Made by a program: the position numbers and the translations under genes. Positions 8,089-16,900 of a stretch of DNA of 64,000 bases are shown here, in pieces; within the stretch, counting starts at the first letter, position 1; each line of letters begins with the position of its first letter. This DNA is from RGIG3701 sp030530205 (lineage in GTDB: Bacteria > Planctomycetota > Planctomycetia > Pirellulales > Thermoguttaceae). Where the stretch lies: the NCBI GenBank assembly GCA_030530205.1, contig JAUMVK010000001.1:124001-188000 (forward strand). The letters run 5' to 3'. Under the pieces are notes generated by a model. It searched no databases, was not told the DNA's origin, and saw only the letters and a program-made list of their open reading frames with translations.

Positions 8089-9504
8089 TTAATTCTTTCT
8101 CGACCACGGAGCGGCCAGGAAACGCCCCAGTTTGTACATCGTGCTGGTCTGGGCGCCGCGGAAGATTTCTTTCGCGTGTTTCCCAAAAACCTTTTTTATG
8201 CCGTGTTCCGTGATGAGCGTCCCGTCAACCAGTACTTCCTGAAGGTTTTCAAAACGTTTCAGATGGCGGAGCGAATCGTCGCTGAAGTAAGTATCCGTCA
8301 CGTTGAACTCGATCAGATCGGTCATTTTCTTCAGGCTTGCCAGACACGCGTCCGTCACCTGGGTGTCGTTCAGATGAAGGACTTTCAGGAGCGCCATGTC
8401 GCGAAGATACTCGACGCCGCGGTCCGTAATCGGGCTTTCATAGTCATTTCCATCGATTGGGATCGTACCTCCGAGGTAAAGTTCCAGCATGGAAGTCATT
8501 CCCGCGATGTACTTCAGCCCCGCATCGGAAACGATCGTTCCCTGGAGGTTCAAAAGCTGCATCTGATGCAGGCCCTGAAGCGCAGGCATTCCCTCGTCCG
8601 AGATGTTCGTGTCGTCGAGTTTCAGTGAGTCAAGGTTCTGGAACTGAGGGAGGAATTCCATTCCCGCGTTCGAGAAAGGTGTGGACGTGAGCGTCAATTC
8701 GCGCAGATTCGTCAGTCCGTCCAGACTTCCAAACGTTTCGCCTGTCACTTCTGTTGAGGTGAGGATCATCGATTCCAGCTCCGTCAGCCGGAACAGGGAT
8801 TTGATCCCGGAATCGGTCACGTGCGTTGATGTGAGGTTGATCTCGTGCAGATTCGTGATCTGGCCCAAAAGATGAAGTGCCTCATCATCGATCGCTTCGT
8901 TCATGGCGAGACTGAGCCGAAGGGGAACATCGATTTTTTTCCACGCGGTCACACAGTCGGCGGTAAGCGGGAAATGCCACCAGACTTCCAGAGTTTCCCC
9001 CTCTTTCAACGCCTTTACGACCAACGGATCGATCTCAGGATTCGGCGTGAGTGTCGGATCGTTTGGGTCCTGCCAGACTTTGGCCGCCTTAACCCCTGTA
9101 GCAGTACGTACTTCCAGCTTGTCGGCCGTGATCATTGCGGGAAGAGCGTCTTCCTTTACGGCCGCGCCACCCTGAAAATTCCCGTAAGGATACGGAATCG
9201 GCTGACCGTCCGGGCCGACCATTCCCGGATAAAACGCCGGGACTGCGTAACCGGCACTCATCTGCATGGGAGAACCGGGAGGAAGGACCGTCACAAAGGG
9301 AGGAAGAACGGGGGCTTGAACCGGTACGGGCGTCTGAGCTTGAGAGGAGGCCGTCGGTACGGAAGGCTGTGGCGGAAGTTCCTTTTCCTCCTCGGCCATA
9401 TCGTCGATTTCGGAAAGCATCCGGTCGTAAGTCGCCTGATCGATCGCGCCCTCGAGAAAGCGCTGCATTAATTTCTGCTTAAGCTCTAAAAGCTCACGTT
9501 TCAT
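8089..9504 (-). CDS. Leucine-rich repeat protein with SHOCT-like N-terminal helix pair
   Basis: A 471-residue protein. The first 45 residues (LKQKLMQRFLEGAIDQATYD) resemble the short SHOCT-type oligomerisation segment. A Pro/Gln/Ala-rich linker follows (about 55-120), and the second half is a ladder of at least seven LRRs of the 'LxxLxxLxLxxTxVTDxGL' cysteine-containing-like type (LTNLRELTLTSTPFSNAG, LNLQGTIVSDAGLKYI). There is no signal peptide, so it is probably cytoplasmic and a scaffold or binding protein. The start at 9504 is preferred over 9528 because GGGAG lies 6 nt upstream of it. A sigma-70 type promoter precedes it (9552-9579). Its function is unknown. Confidence 0.8.
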   Translation of the reverse strand: MKRELLELKQKLMQRFLEGAIDQATYDRMLSEIDDMAEEEKELPPQPSVPTASSQAQTPVPVQAPVLPPFVTVLPPGSPMQMSAGYAVPAFYPGMVGPDGQPIPYPYGNFQGGAAVKEDALPAMITADKLEVRTATGVKAAKVWQDPNDPTLTPNPEIDPLVVKALKEGETLEVWWHFPLTADCVTAWKKIDVPLRLSLAMNEAIDDEALHLLGQITNLHEINLTSTHVTDSGIKSLFRLTELESMILTSTEVTGETFGSLDGLTNLRELTLTSTPFSNAGMEFLPQFQNLDSLKLDDTNISDEGMPALQGLHQMQLLNLQGTIVSDAGLKYIAGMTSMLELYLGGTIPIDGNDYESPITDRGVEYLRDMALLKVLHLNDTQVTDACLASLKKMTDLIEFNVTDTYFSDDSLRHLKRFENLQEVLVDGTLITEHGIKKVFGKHAKEIFRGAQTSTMYKLGRFLAAPWSRKN

Positions 9505-9551
9505 AATCGCTCCCTGACTGGTAGCCAAAAGTCAAAAAATACTTACGCCAT

Positions 9552-9579
9552 ATTATAGTATTTATTTCTTTTGTGTAAA
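9552..9579 (-). promoter_or_regulatory. Sigma-70 type promoter of the LRR-panB unit
   Basis: Read on the minus strand: TTTACA (9579-9574), 16-nt spacer, TATAAT (9557-9552). It lies about 50 nt upstream of the LRR start in an AT-rich spacer, in the correct direction. Confidence 0.65.
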
Positions 9580-9639
9580 GTGGGAAATGACTTTTTTTTA
9601 AAATATTTTAAGATTAACTTCCCAGAGCCCCGAAACCAT

Positions 9640-10263
9640 TCAGCTTCCGGCCCGACGGAGCTGGTCCAGAAGATTCTGGATCTTCTGGTGGTTTTCGTCC
9701 GTCTGGCGAATGATCAAGTGGCCGTTTGGCGACCAAAACTGGATCGTTCCGTTTCCACCATTCTGCTCCCACGATTCCGGGTGGATCGTGTTCTGGATCA
9801 CCTCAACGAGCTGCTCACCGGCTTCCTCGTTGACCTGGTTTCCAGCCCCGAATCCTGGGGCCCCAAAACCAGGAGCGGCCTGCTGGGCCATTTCCGCCTT
9901 TTCAGGTAGTTTCTTCACACTCGCGGGTTTTTCTTCCTTCTTTTCACCACTTTTTTCAGCGCTCTTTCTGGCGAGTTCCGCTTCGGCGATCTGAATGGAA
10001 AGGGCGTCAAGTTTTACGCGGAGATTCCTCAAAAGCAGCTTCCGCGTCGATTCGGGAAGGGTCTCGTCCGTCTCGACCTCACGATAAAGCCCGAGGAGTT
10101 CCCGCGCGGCGTTTTCGGCCTGGGTTTCCGGGACCTTTTTCCAGTGCTTCAGGGCGGTTTGCGCTTCCTTCTGAAGCTCCTTCCCCTCCGCGGCCTGCGC
10201 ACAGACCGGGGGTAGAACGAGCGCCAAGCCCAGAATCAAAAAAGCGAGTTTGAAAATTTTCAT
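9640..10263 (-). CDS. Small exported protein with planctomycete-type C-terminal 'SWxxxGGxG' segment
   Basis: 207 residues. The signal peptide MKIFKLAFLILGLALVLPPVCA is followed by a helical Lys/Glu-rich region (about 25-125), a Gly/Ala/Pro linker and a compact C-terminal segment with HPESWEQNGGNGTI, a strand ending in LIIRQTDENHQKIQNLLDQL. This last pattern (PxSWxxxGGxGxI ... LVVxQTxxxHxxIxxLLxxL) recurs in planctomycete envelope proteins and resembles a secretin N-domain hairpin, but its role is not known. The start at 10263 is fixed by GAGGAGG 6 nt upstream; the open frame to 10326 overlaps the preceding gene. It lies 32 nt after the large secreted-protein gene, so they are probably one operon. 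Confidence 0.75.
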   Translation of the reverse strand: MKIFKLAFLILGLALVLPPVCAQAAEGKELQKEAQTALKHWKKVPETQAENAARELLGLYREVETDETLPESTRKLLLRNLRVKLDALSIQIAEAELARKSAEKSGEKKEEKPASVKKLPEKAEMAQQAAPGFGAPGFGAGNQVNEEAGEQLVEVIQNTIHPESWEQNGGNGTIQFWSPNGHLIIRQTDENHQKIQNLLDQLRRAGS

Positions 10264-10295
10264 GAGGTTCCTCCTCAAATAGTCAATGAAGGTTT

Positions 10296-12812
10296 CTACT
10301 TCGTAATTTTCACGACCATCACGCACTCGGCGCCGAGGTTTTTCTCACCGCAGAGGATCTCCACGTTCCCCTTCAAATCGTCACGGAATGACGTGAATTC
10401 CACCTCGATCGGCTCTTGGGTCGGGTTGAAGACCGTCAGGTAGTACACGCCGCCGTCAGTCGCCGGGTCACCAAAACGCTCGACGAGCAATTTTTCACTG
10501 CTCATAGAAACGCCCGTCTCAGGTTCCCAGCCCGCCTCCGCGACCAGCTTGCAAAGCGGAACGTACTTTTTGAAAAGCGGCCGGTCACGCTCGTAGAGCT
10601 CCGGGTTTTTGAAGTAATGGTCGGTCGAAGCGTTGGCGCTGAAGTAGCCCGGGAACATTCCAAAGGCGAGCGAGCGCTGCATGAACTTTTCGCTGCACTC
10701 GTACGAGAATTTCGTGAAATCCGTGTTCATCAGGAAACAGTACGGTTTCCCTCCGCAGAGCATCCGGCGGTACTGCAGTTCACGGACGTCCATCGGGTGC
10801 CAGCCGTTGCGGTTCCAGTCGGTTTCCGTCCCCATGACGTCCAGGATCGGCGCGAGCCACGAGAGCGAGCCGGGCGTGGAATTGGCCATCATGAGGCGGT
10901 TCGAAGCGTGGACTTTCTGCTCCAGTTCGTGCACGTACTCGAACGAGGTAAGACCCCGGTAAAGCGCGGGCTTTTTCTCCTTCAGCGAGAACGTGAGCGG
11001 CGTTTTCGTGCAGGCCAGATGCTCGCGGCGGAAGTTCAGAGAAAGCGTCACGTAGCACTCCGAGGAATCGATGTACTCGCCGTCCACGCCGGAAAAGTCA
11101 TTTTCTTCGCGGACTTTGCCGTAGCATCTCTCCTGGTAGTCGGCGCTCCATTTGGCCTCGCATGTGTTCGGGGACTGGATCCCCGGAATGTCGCAGGTGC
11201 TCCAGACGATCCCTTTGCACCACGGCGTATCAAGGTAACGGCCCGAAGGCTTCTGATTCGCGTCGTACATCACGGAAGTCTCCCACCCTTTCGCGTATGA
11301 GCCGCCCTTTCCGGACTCCGCGATTTTACGGGCCTCGGCGATTCCCAGGTCGATGATCTGCTCGCTTGAAAGATTTTCCCCCTCCTCGCCTTCCGGGAGT
11401 TCAAGCCGCATCCACCACGTCGTCGGCTCCGTGTAACGGAACGTCAGGTAATTGTGCGCGTCATCCCAAGCCGTTTCTGTATCGCCTTCCATGAACATGA
11501 AGCCGAAATCTTCATGAGCAGGGACCTCGCTGATCTTCGCGAACGGCATCCAGACGCCCATTTGGGGAACGCGGACCTTGAACGCCTCCGGGTAGAGTTT
11601 CATATAGCGGCTCCACGCGCTCCGCAGCCCGCCAGCCTCCTGCGAGAAATGGCAGAAACGCAATTCCCACTCGTTATTTTCCGGCACGAAACCCAAATCG
11701 TACGCGATGCAAAGTTCTTTCGTGACCCGATTGTAGAACGTCCGGTAAATGGCCGGAAATGCCGGGTCGATCCCGAGCCAGTACTCCGCGGAGTCGTTCC
11801 CCACGCCCTGGATCGGGAAGCGGTTCAGGCGTCCCATCCCCGCGGGATTTATGCGGCCTTGCGAGACTTCATCCCACTCGATGGTTTTCGAGGAGTCCAG
11901 CGCGTCGAAGTATTTCGTCATTTCGGCCGGGACCGGAACTGCCGCGACGAGCGTCACGCAGCGGTCAGCGGGGGTCAGGCTTTTGATCTTTACCGCGTCA
12001 AAAACCGTACCGCATTCGGTGGTTTTGGAGTCGAGTTTCAGCTCAAACTCTTTCTGGCCGTCCGGAGCAAACGACGCTGAGTACACGCCGTCCTTTCCCG
12101 CTTCCAGCCGATGCCAGTCGGAGTCCTGCCCAGCGTCACGCAAGTAGAAACGCGGCGTCGGTTCTTGCGTTTCAGCCGTCTGGGAATCCCCCACCTGCTG
12201 GGCGACTTGCGGCGAGCGGAAAACGTTCAGTCCGTCGAAATGGAACAAACCGCCGATTTTTTTCGGGTCACCCTGGCGCAAGGTCGGCATACGGAACTGG
12301 ACCGTCCCTTTTTTCAGGCGGAAGAGGCAGTAGAACGTGAGTCTCTTGATCGGCTTCGACGGCAGGAAAAAGGTGGATTCGGTCTTCCACTCCTTCGAGC
12401 CGTCAAAACTGGCTTTGATCCCCCACTCGGGCGTGCCGTCCGTGTAGATCGCGTCCACGTAGAGCGAGTAATCTCCACCCAATCCCGCCACTTGCGCGGT
12501 CAGGTTCCGGCTTTCCCCCGAAATGAAAATCGGAAGCGGCTGGGTCTGATCCAGGGTCACGCCCCAGATCACGGCGTTCGTCGAAGTGCTTCCTTCACTC
12601 GGAGCGTCAACGGTCCAGAGGACGCCCTTTTCGTCGGTCGTTTCCGTTACATTGCCGGACTTGTGGGCGGGAAATTTCTCGAGCAGATTTTCCTCGGCAA
12701 AAATCGTTTCGCGGCACTGCTGCATACAGACGAAATCCGCACGGACGCCAAGCGTCAGGATGAGCAGAAGGCCAAGAGACCAAACCAGACGGCGGGAAAG
12801 AATGGAAAGCAT
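10296..12812 (-). CDS. Large exported protein, possibly glycoside-hydrolase-like
   Basis: 838 residues with a signal peptide (LVWSLGLLLILTLGVRA). The N-terminal 250 residues are strand-rich and look like a carbohydrate-binding or jelly-roll domain. The central and C-terminal parts alternate strands and helices like a TIM barrel: YWLGIDPAFPAIYRTFYN, the acidic strand end FSGVDGEYIDSSE, a YRRMLCGGKPYCFLMNTD segment, and a closing all-beta domain that ends in KNVEILCGEKN-like strands. The pattern suggests a glycosidase with a catalytic acid in DGEYIDSSE, but this is inference; no family could be named. AGGAG precedes the ATG. It is divergent from the isomerase gene, with a 150-nt shared spacer. 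Confidence 0.65.
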   Translation of the reverse strand: MLSILSRRLVWSLGLLLILTLGVRADFVCMQQCRETIFAEENLLEKFPAHKSGNVTETTDEKGVLWTVDAPSEGSTSTNAVIWGVTLDQTQPLPIFISGESRNLTAQVAGLGGDYSLYVDAIYTDGTPEWGIKASFDGSKEWKTESTFFLPSKPIKRLTFYCLFRLKKGTVQFRMPTLRQGDPKKIGGLFHFDGLNVFRSPQVAQQVGDSQTAETQEPTPRFYLRDAGQDSDWHRLEAGKDGVYSASFAPDGQKEFELKLDSKTTECGTVFDAVKIKSLTPADRCVTLVAAVPVPAEMTKYFDALDSSKTIEWDEVSQGRINPAGMGRLNRFPIQGVGNDSAEYWLGIDPAFPAIYRTFYNRVTKELCIAYDLGFVPENNEWELRFCHFSQEAGGLRSAWSRYMKLYPEAFKVRVPQMGVWMPFAKISEVPAHEDFGFMFMEGDTETAWDDAHNYLTFRYTEPTTWWMRLELPEGEEGENLSSEQIIDLGIAEARKIAESGKGGSYAKGWETSVMYDANQKPSGRYLDTPWCKGIVWSTCDIPGIQSPNTCEAKWSADYQERCYGKVREENDFSGVDGEYIDSSECYVTLSLNFRREHLACTKTPLTFSLKEKKPALYRGLTSFEYVHELEQKVHASNRLMMANSTPGSLSWLAPILDVMGTETDWNRNGWHPMDVRELQYRRMLCGGKPYCFLMNTDFTKFSYECSEKFMQRSLAFGMFPGYFSANASTDHYFKNPELYERDRPLFKKYVPLCKLVAEAGWEPETGVSMSSEKLLVERFGDPATDGGVYYLTVFNPTQEPIEVEFTSFRDDLKGNVEILCGEKNLGAECVMVVKITK

Positions 12813-12863
12813 GATTTTTCTCCTGCGAAAAACTTTCAGGGGGGGACTATTTCTTTAAAACGG

Positions 12864-12876
12864 TTTGTGGTATAAT
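12864..12876 (+). promoter_or_regulatory. Extended -10 promoter of the exported isomerase gene
   Basis: GTTTGTGGTATAAT ends with a perfect TATAAT (12871-12876) preceded by TGG, an extended -10. No good -35 box is seen 16-18 nt upstream. The same 14 nt recurs at 59811-59824 before another gene. It lies 87 nt upstream of the ATG. Confidence 0.55.
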
Positions 12877-12962
12877 ACAAACTGGCCACTACTAATTAGT
12901 GTAACGCAGTTTTTTCAAATTTCAAGCCCCCCCAAGAGAAAATCATAAAAAAAGGAGCCGCC

Positions 12963-13904
12963 ATGAATCTTTCCCGACGTTCTTTCCTGAAACAGTCCAC
13001 CCTCCTCGCCGCTTCCGCCGCCGCATCGACCACCGTTTTGCCGGAGTTTGTGAAGGCCGAGGAAGCCGCCGTCCCGCGCCCGAAAATCGCCGTTCTGGGG
13101 CGTCTTCCCGACGCGGCCAAAATCGAGGAAATGCAGAAACTCGGCATTGACGGGATGGAAATTTCCGGCCCGTTCACGATGGAAGAGGCAAAAGCCGCCA
13201 AAAAAATCGCGGAAGCCGCAGGATTCCGCTTTCACTCCTGCATGGGCGGAGGCTCCGTCGAGAGGATGGAACTCGCTGCCGAGTTGGGCGCCGACGCCGT
13301 GCTGGTCGTCCCGGGCCGCGTCAGCGGCGTGAAAATGCCCGAGCCGTGGGAGTTCAAGATCCAGTTTGACGAAAAGACCAATCTGCTTCAGCAGGTCGTG
13401 GAAGGCGATAACGCACCGTACGCCGACTACATCAAGGCGCACAACGAGGCGATGCAGCGTGCGCGGAATCTCGTGGAAGGCCTGATCCCCGCCGCGGAGA
13501 AACTCGGGATCACGATGGGGCTGGAAAACGTCTGGAATAATATGTGGGTCCACCCGGCTTTCGCGGCCAATTTCGTCCTTTCGTTCGGCGTGCCGCAGGT
13601 CCAGGCGTACTTCGACTGCGGGAACAACGTGAAGTACTACCCCCGCCCGCAGGACTGGTTCGACGCGTTCCAGGGGAAAGTCATCCGCGTGCACATCAAA
13701 GATTTCAAGCTGAACGAAGACGGTCATGGCGGGCGCTTCGTCCGCGTCATGGAAGGCTCGATCGACTGGCCGGCCGTCCGTGCGAAGATGATCGAATGGA
13801 AGTACGACCGCTGGATCACGGTCGAGCTTGAAGGAAACCCGCTCACGCTCGAAGAACAGGCGAAACGGATGAAGCTCATCCTCGACGGAAAACCACTTTC
13901 CTGA
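12963..13904 (+). CDS. Tat-exported sugar phosphate isomerase/epimerase (xylose isomerase-like TIM barrel)
   Basis: 313 residues. The N-terminus is a Tat signal (SRRSFLKQSTLLAASAAAS). The body is an AP-endonuclease-2/xylose-isomerase-like TIM barrel: IDGMEISGPF, SCMGGGSVERM, GLENVWNNM with the metal-binding Glu, VQAYFDCGNNVKY with Asp and HIKDFKL with His, then WITVELEGN with the last Glu. These residues bind a divalent metal in sugar isomerases and hydroxypyruvate isomerase. Planctomycetes have many such exported proteins, probably for handling sugars released from polysaccharides; the substrate here cannot be read. GGAG lies 7 nt upstream. It is convergent with the PEP-CTERM gene, with a hairpin between them. 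Confidence 0.88.
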   Translation: MNLSRRSFLKQSTLLAASAAASTTVLPEFVKAEEAAVPRPKIAVLGRLPDAAKIEEMQKLGIDGMEISGPFTMEEAKAAKKIAEAAGFRFHSCMGGGSVERMELAAELGADAVLVVPGRVSGVKMPEPWEFKIQFDEKTNLLQQVVEGDNAPYADYIKAHNEAMQRARNLVEGLIPAAEKLGITMGLENVWNNMWVHPAFAANFVLSFGVPQVQAYFDCGNNVKYYPRPQDWFDAFQGKVIRVHIKDFKLNEDGHGGRFVRVMEGSIDWPAVRAKMIEWKYDRWITVELEGNPLTLEEQAKRMKLILDGKPLS

Positions 13905-13933
13905 ATTAAGAATGATGAATTATGAATTAAAAT

Positions 13934-13962
13934 GGGACTCGCCTCCAGCTGAGACGAGTCCC
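13934..13962. terminator. Bidirectional hairpin terminator between convergent genes
   Basis: GGGACTCG (13934-13941) pairs with CGAGTCCC (13955-13962) around a 13-nt loop. On the plus side CAAGTTTTAT follows, and on the minus side an AT-rich stretch, so it can serve both the isomerase gene and the PEP-CTERM gene. Confidence 0.6.
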
Positions 13963-13989
13963 CAAGTTTTATAAAAATCAATCAAACTC

Positions 13990-16900
13990 TCAAGCCTGCT
14001 TTTTCGCCCTTCTTCCGGCGAAGCACATCAGGCCGGCGCCGATGGCGAGCAGGAGCCACGTCGAGGGCTCCGGAACGTCGCTTACCGGAGACGGAGACAA
14101 GGTCCCGTTGAGGTACAAACCGTCAGGCCGAGTACTCAGGCCCCACACGCCAGCGGCCTGGGTGAGGTCCAGATTCTGAACGATCAGGTCCGTATTCTCG
14201 ATCGTGTAGTCAAGAACTTTCAGAACCACCGACTCGTCGTCCGCCCCCATTTCTCTCATGATGTCTTCCGTCACGATGAGTTTCAGGTCGGGCGTGCCGC
14301 TCATCAGGTCACCGTTGGCCGGGTTCTTCTCGTTGAAGAGTTTGTCGAACATTTCGCTGTTTGTCAGGTCGAAGATGAACTTCGAGCCGGAATCAAACAG
14401 AACGTTGCCGGCCATGGTCCCCGTGAGGAGAAGCCCTGCGCCGCTGCTGACCGTAGTGGGCGTAGCCGCGAGCGAGCCTTTGACGTACAGAACGCCCTCC
14501 TCGACCGTGGTGGGACCGGTGTAAGTGTTCGCGCCGGAAAGGGTCCACGTGCCGGTGCCGACTTTCGTGACCCCGACCACGTCCGTCGCACCGTGCGTGT
14601 AATTCTGGATGGAACCGGAGTATTCCGCGTCGGTGTTGGCGCCGCCGACCTGGATCGTGACTTCGCGCTTTTGATTGTCGTTACCCGTGCGCAGGATCCC
14701 GTTTCCGGAAAGCTCACCGAGCTGGAAAACGCCCGAATCGTCCGCCGCATTGGAAGCGAGGAAGAAATTCCCGCCGTTTCCGACGAATTTGGCGCCCGCA
14801 GAGCCGGATTTATCGTTGTAGAGGCCCACAAAAGCGCCACCCTTGCTCTCCACCGTCCCGGTGAAGTCCGACGCATCACCCTGGAACCAGAGCTGGTGCC
14901 CTGCGCTGCCGCTGCCATCCAGCACGATCTCGCCGCTGCCGGTCACGTCGCCGGTGATAAACGTGCGCGCGTTGTTGGACATTTGGATGAGCGTCGAAGT
15001 ATCGGCAGTCACGTCCACATCGCCGAGCTTGAGGTTAATATCGCCCGCAATCGTACCGCCATTGAAAACGACGTTATTCGCGATGGAGTTGGCGTTACCC
15101 GAGACGAGCGTTCCGCCTTCGTTCAGGTTCACGACCGCGTCGAGCGAGGCGGCCTGGCTCGAATTCCCGACGGAGAACGTTCCGCCGTTCACGTCGATGG
15201 CCGTCGCGTCGGTCATATCGTTTTTGGTCACGACGGTTCCGCCTTTGATGGTGATCTTTTGGACGCTGACTTCCGGATCATAGTCTTCCAGTTTCTGGAA
15301 AATGACCTGACCGGTCGCGTCTTCCGCGGCATCAATGACCATTTCCGTCCCTTTGACCGGGCCGAGGACCACGTCCGCCGAGTTTTCCTGAAGGAGTGTG
15401 CCGCCGTTGAACGTCATGTCCTGGTAAGCGAACACTTTCACCGAGGTGGGTTCTGCAAAATCCTCGCCGCTTTGACGGTTGAACGCGAGGATCCCGTCCT
15501 CGTTCACCACGATCGGCATGACCGCCGTCGGAATCGGGTCGTTGGCCGAGTAGGTGAAGCCCTGCACGTGGCCGTTTTTGTTCTCACCACCGTCACCGAT
15601 CTGGAATTTCCCGCCGGAAACCGTCAGCGTGCCAGTCGTGAGCGTATTTCCCGGGGCGTTCACCCAGGTCCACGTACCGGTGCCGACTTTTTCGATGTTG
15701 ACCTTCGCCGTCGTCCCGTTCGAGGTGTAATTGAGGAATTTCCCTGCGAACGTACCGCTCATGTCTTTGCCGCCGACCTGGATGTTGATGTCGGTAATAC
15801 CGTTGTTCGTCGCGTCGGCGCCAGCACGGAATTCCGTGCCGGTTTTCGTCGATTCGATTATTCCGAAGGTAAAAACGTCCGTACCGGTTTTCGGGACAAA
15901 GATCATACCGCTGCCATTTACGACGTAACGCGCCGCGGCGCTCGCCGATTCGGTCTTGTTTTCGTCGTTCGGGTTAAAATAGAACCCCAACCAGTTGCTG
16001 GTCGAAGTCACTGTTCCGGAGAACCCGCTGTTGTCGCCGGAGAAATGGAGCTGCGTGCCGCCGGTCTTGGTCAGATTGCCCGACCCGGTCATATTTCCAA
16101 GGAACTTCAGGGTTTCGGTGTTCACTTCGACTGTGCTTGTCGTGTCAGCAGCCACATTAATATTCGCTTTAAGTTCAACTCGGGCATTCCCGGCCACACC
16201 ATCTCTCTTGAGCGTCCCGCCGGCAAAGGTCAAAGTTCCGGTTCCGAGCGCGTCACCGCTCTTGATGTTCATAACGCCTTCTTTCAGCACGAGTTCACCG
16301 GTGAAACCCGTGTGCGCCCCGTCGATCATAAGGCGTTTCTCGCCGGTTTTCAGGACGATGCCGTCCCCTTTGAGTGCTCCTTCCCTGAGCCGGATGTCCG
16401 CCGCGTTCGCGTTGAAATTCAGGTCGAAATCGGCCGCGCCTTCCAACGTCTCCGGACGTGAAACCGTGACTGCGCCGGCATACTTGATTTCAGCCGTTCC
16501 ATCGTTCTGGATCATCGTGCCGTTGGAAGCGTTTAACGTAAATCCGTAATCGTTAATACTGGAGCGGTTCGTGAGGAAGACCGCGTAATCCTTCAGGACC
16601 ATGGGTGCAAACCATGCGCCGGAAGCGCCGCCGTTGCCGTACTGGAGGGTCGTGGCGCGGATTACTTCCGATTGTTCCTGCGTGTCCGGGTCGGTTACCG
16701 TGACCTTTTCACCGGAAACCGTGACGATATTCGATGTGCCGCCAGCAGACTGAATGGCTCCCGTGGGAACGAGGACCGTTCCGCCGCCGGAAATGAACAT
16801 CGTTCCGTTCTCGTTTCCACCGCCGGTGAAGTTCAGATTGCCGCTCATCGTCAGCGTAACGCCCGGATCGACGGTGATCTCACCGGCGCCGTTGCTGTTG

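Noticed and set aside
13905..13932. AT-rich words GAATGATGAATTATGAATT, partly recurring near 32895 (GAATTATGAATTTTGG)
   Set aside because: Simple AT-rich sequence; the match is too short to call a repeat family.
14593..16461. Long plus-strand open frame (622 codons) opposite the PEP-CTERM gene
   Set aside because: Shadow of the repetitive minus-strand gene; no signal, family motif or ribosome site, and composition rich in Arg/Val/His as expected of an antisense frame.
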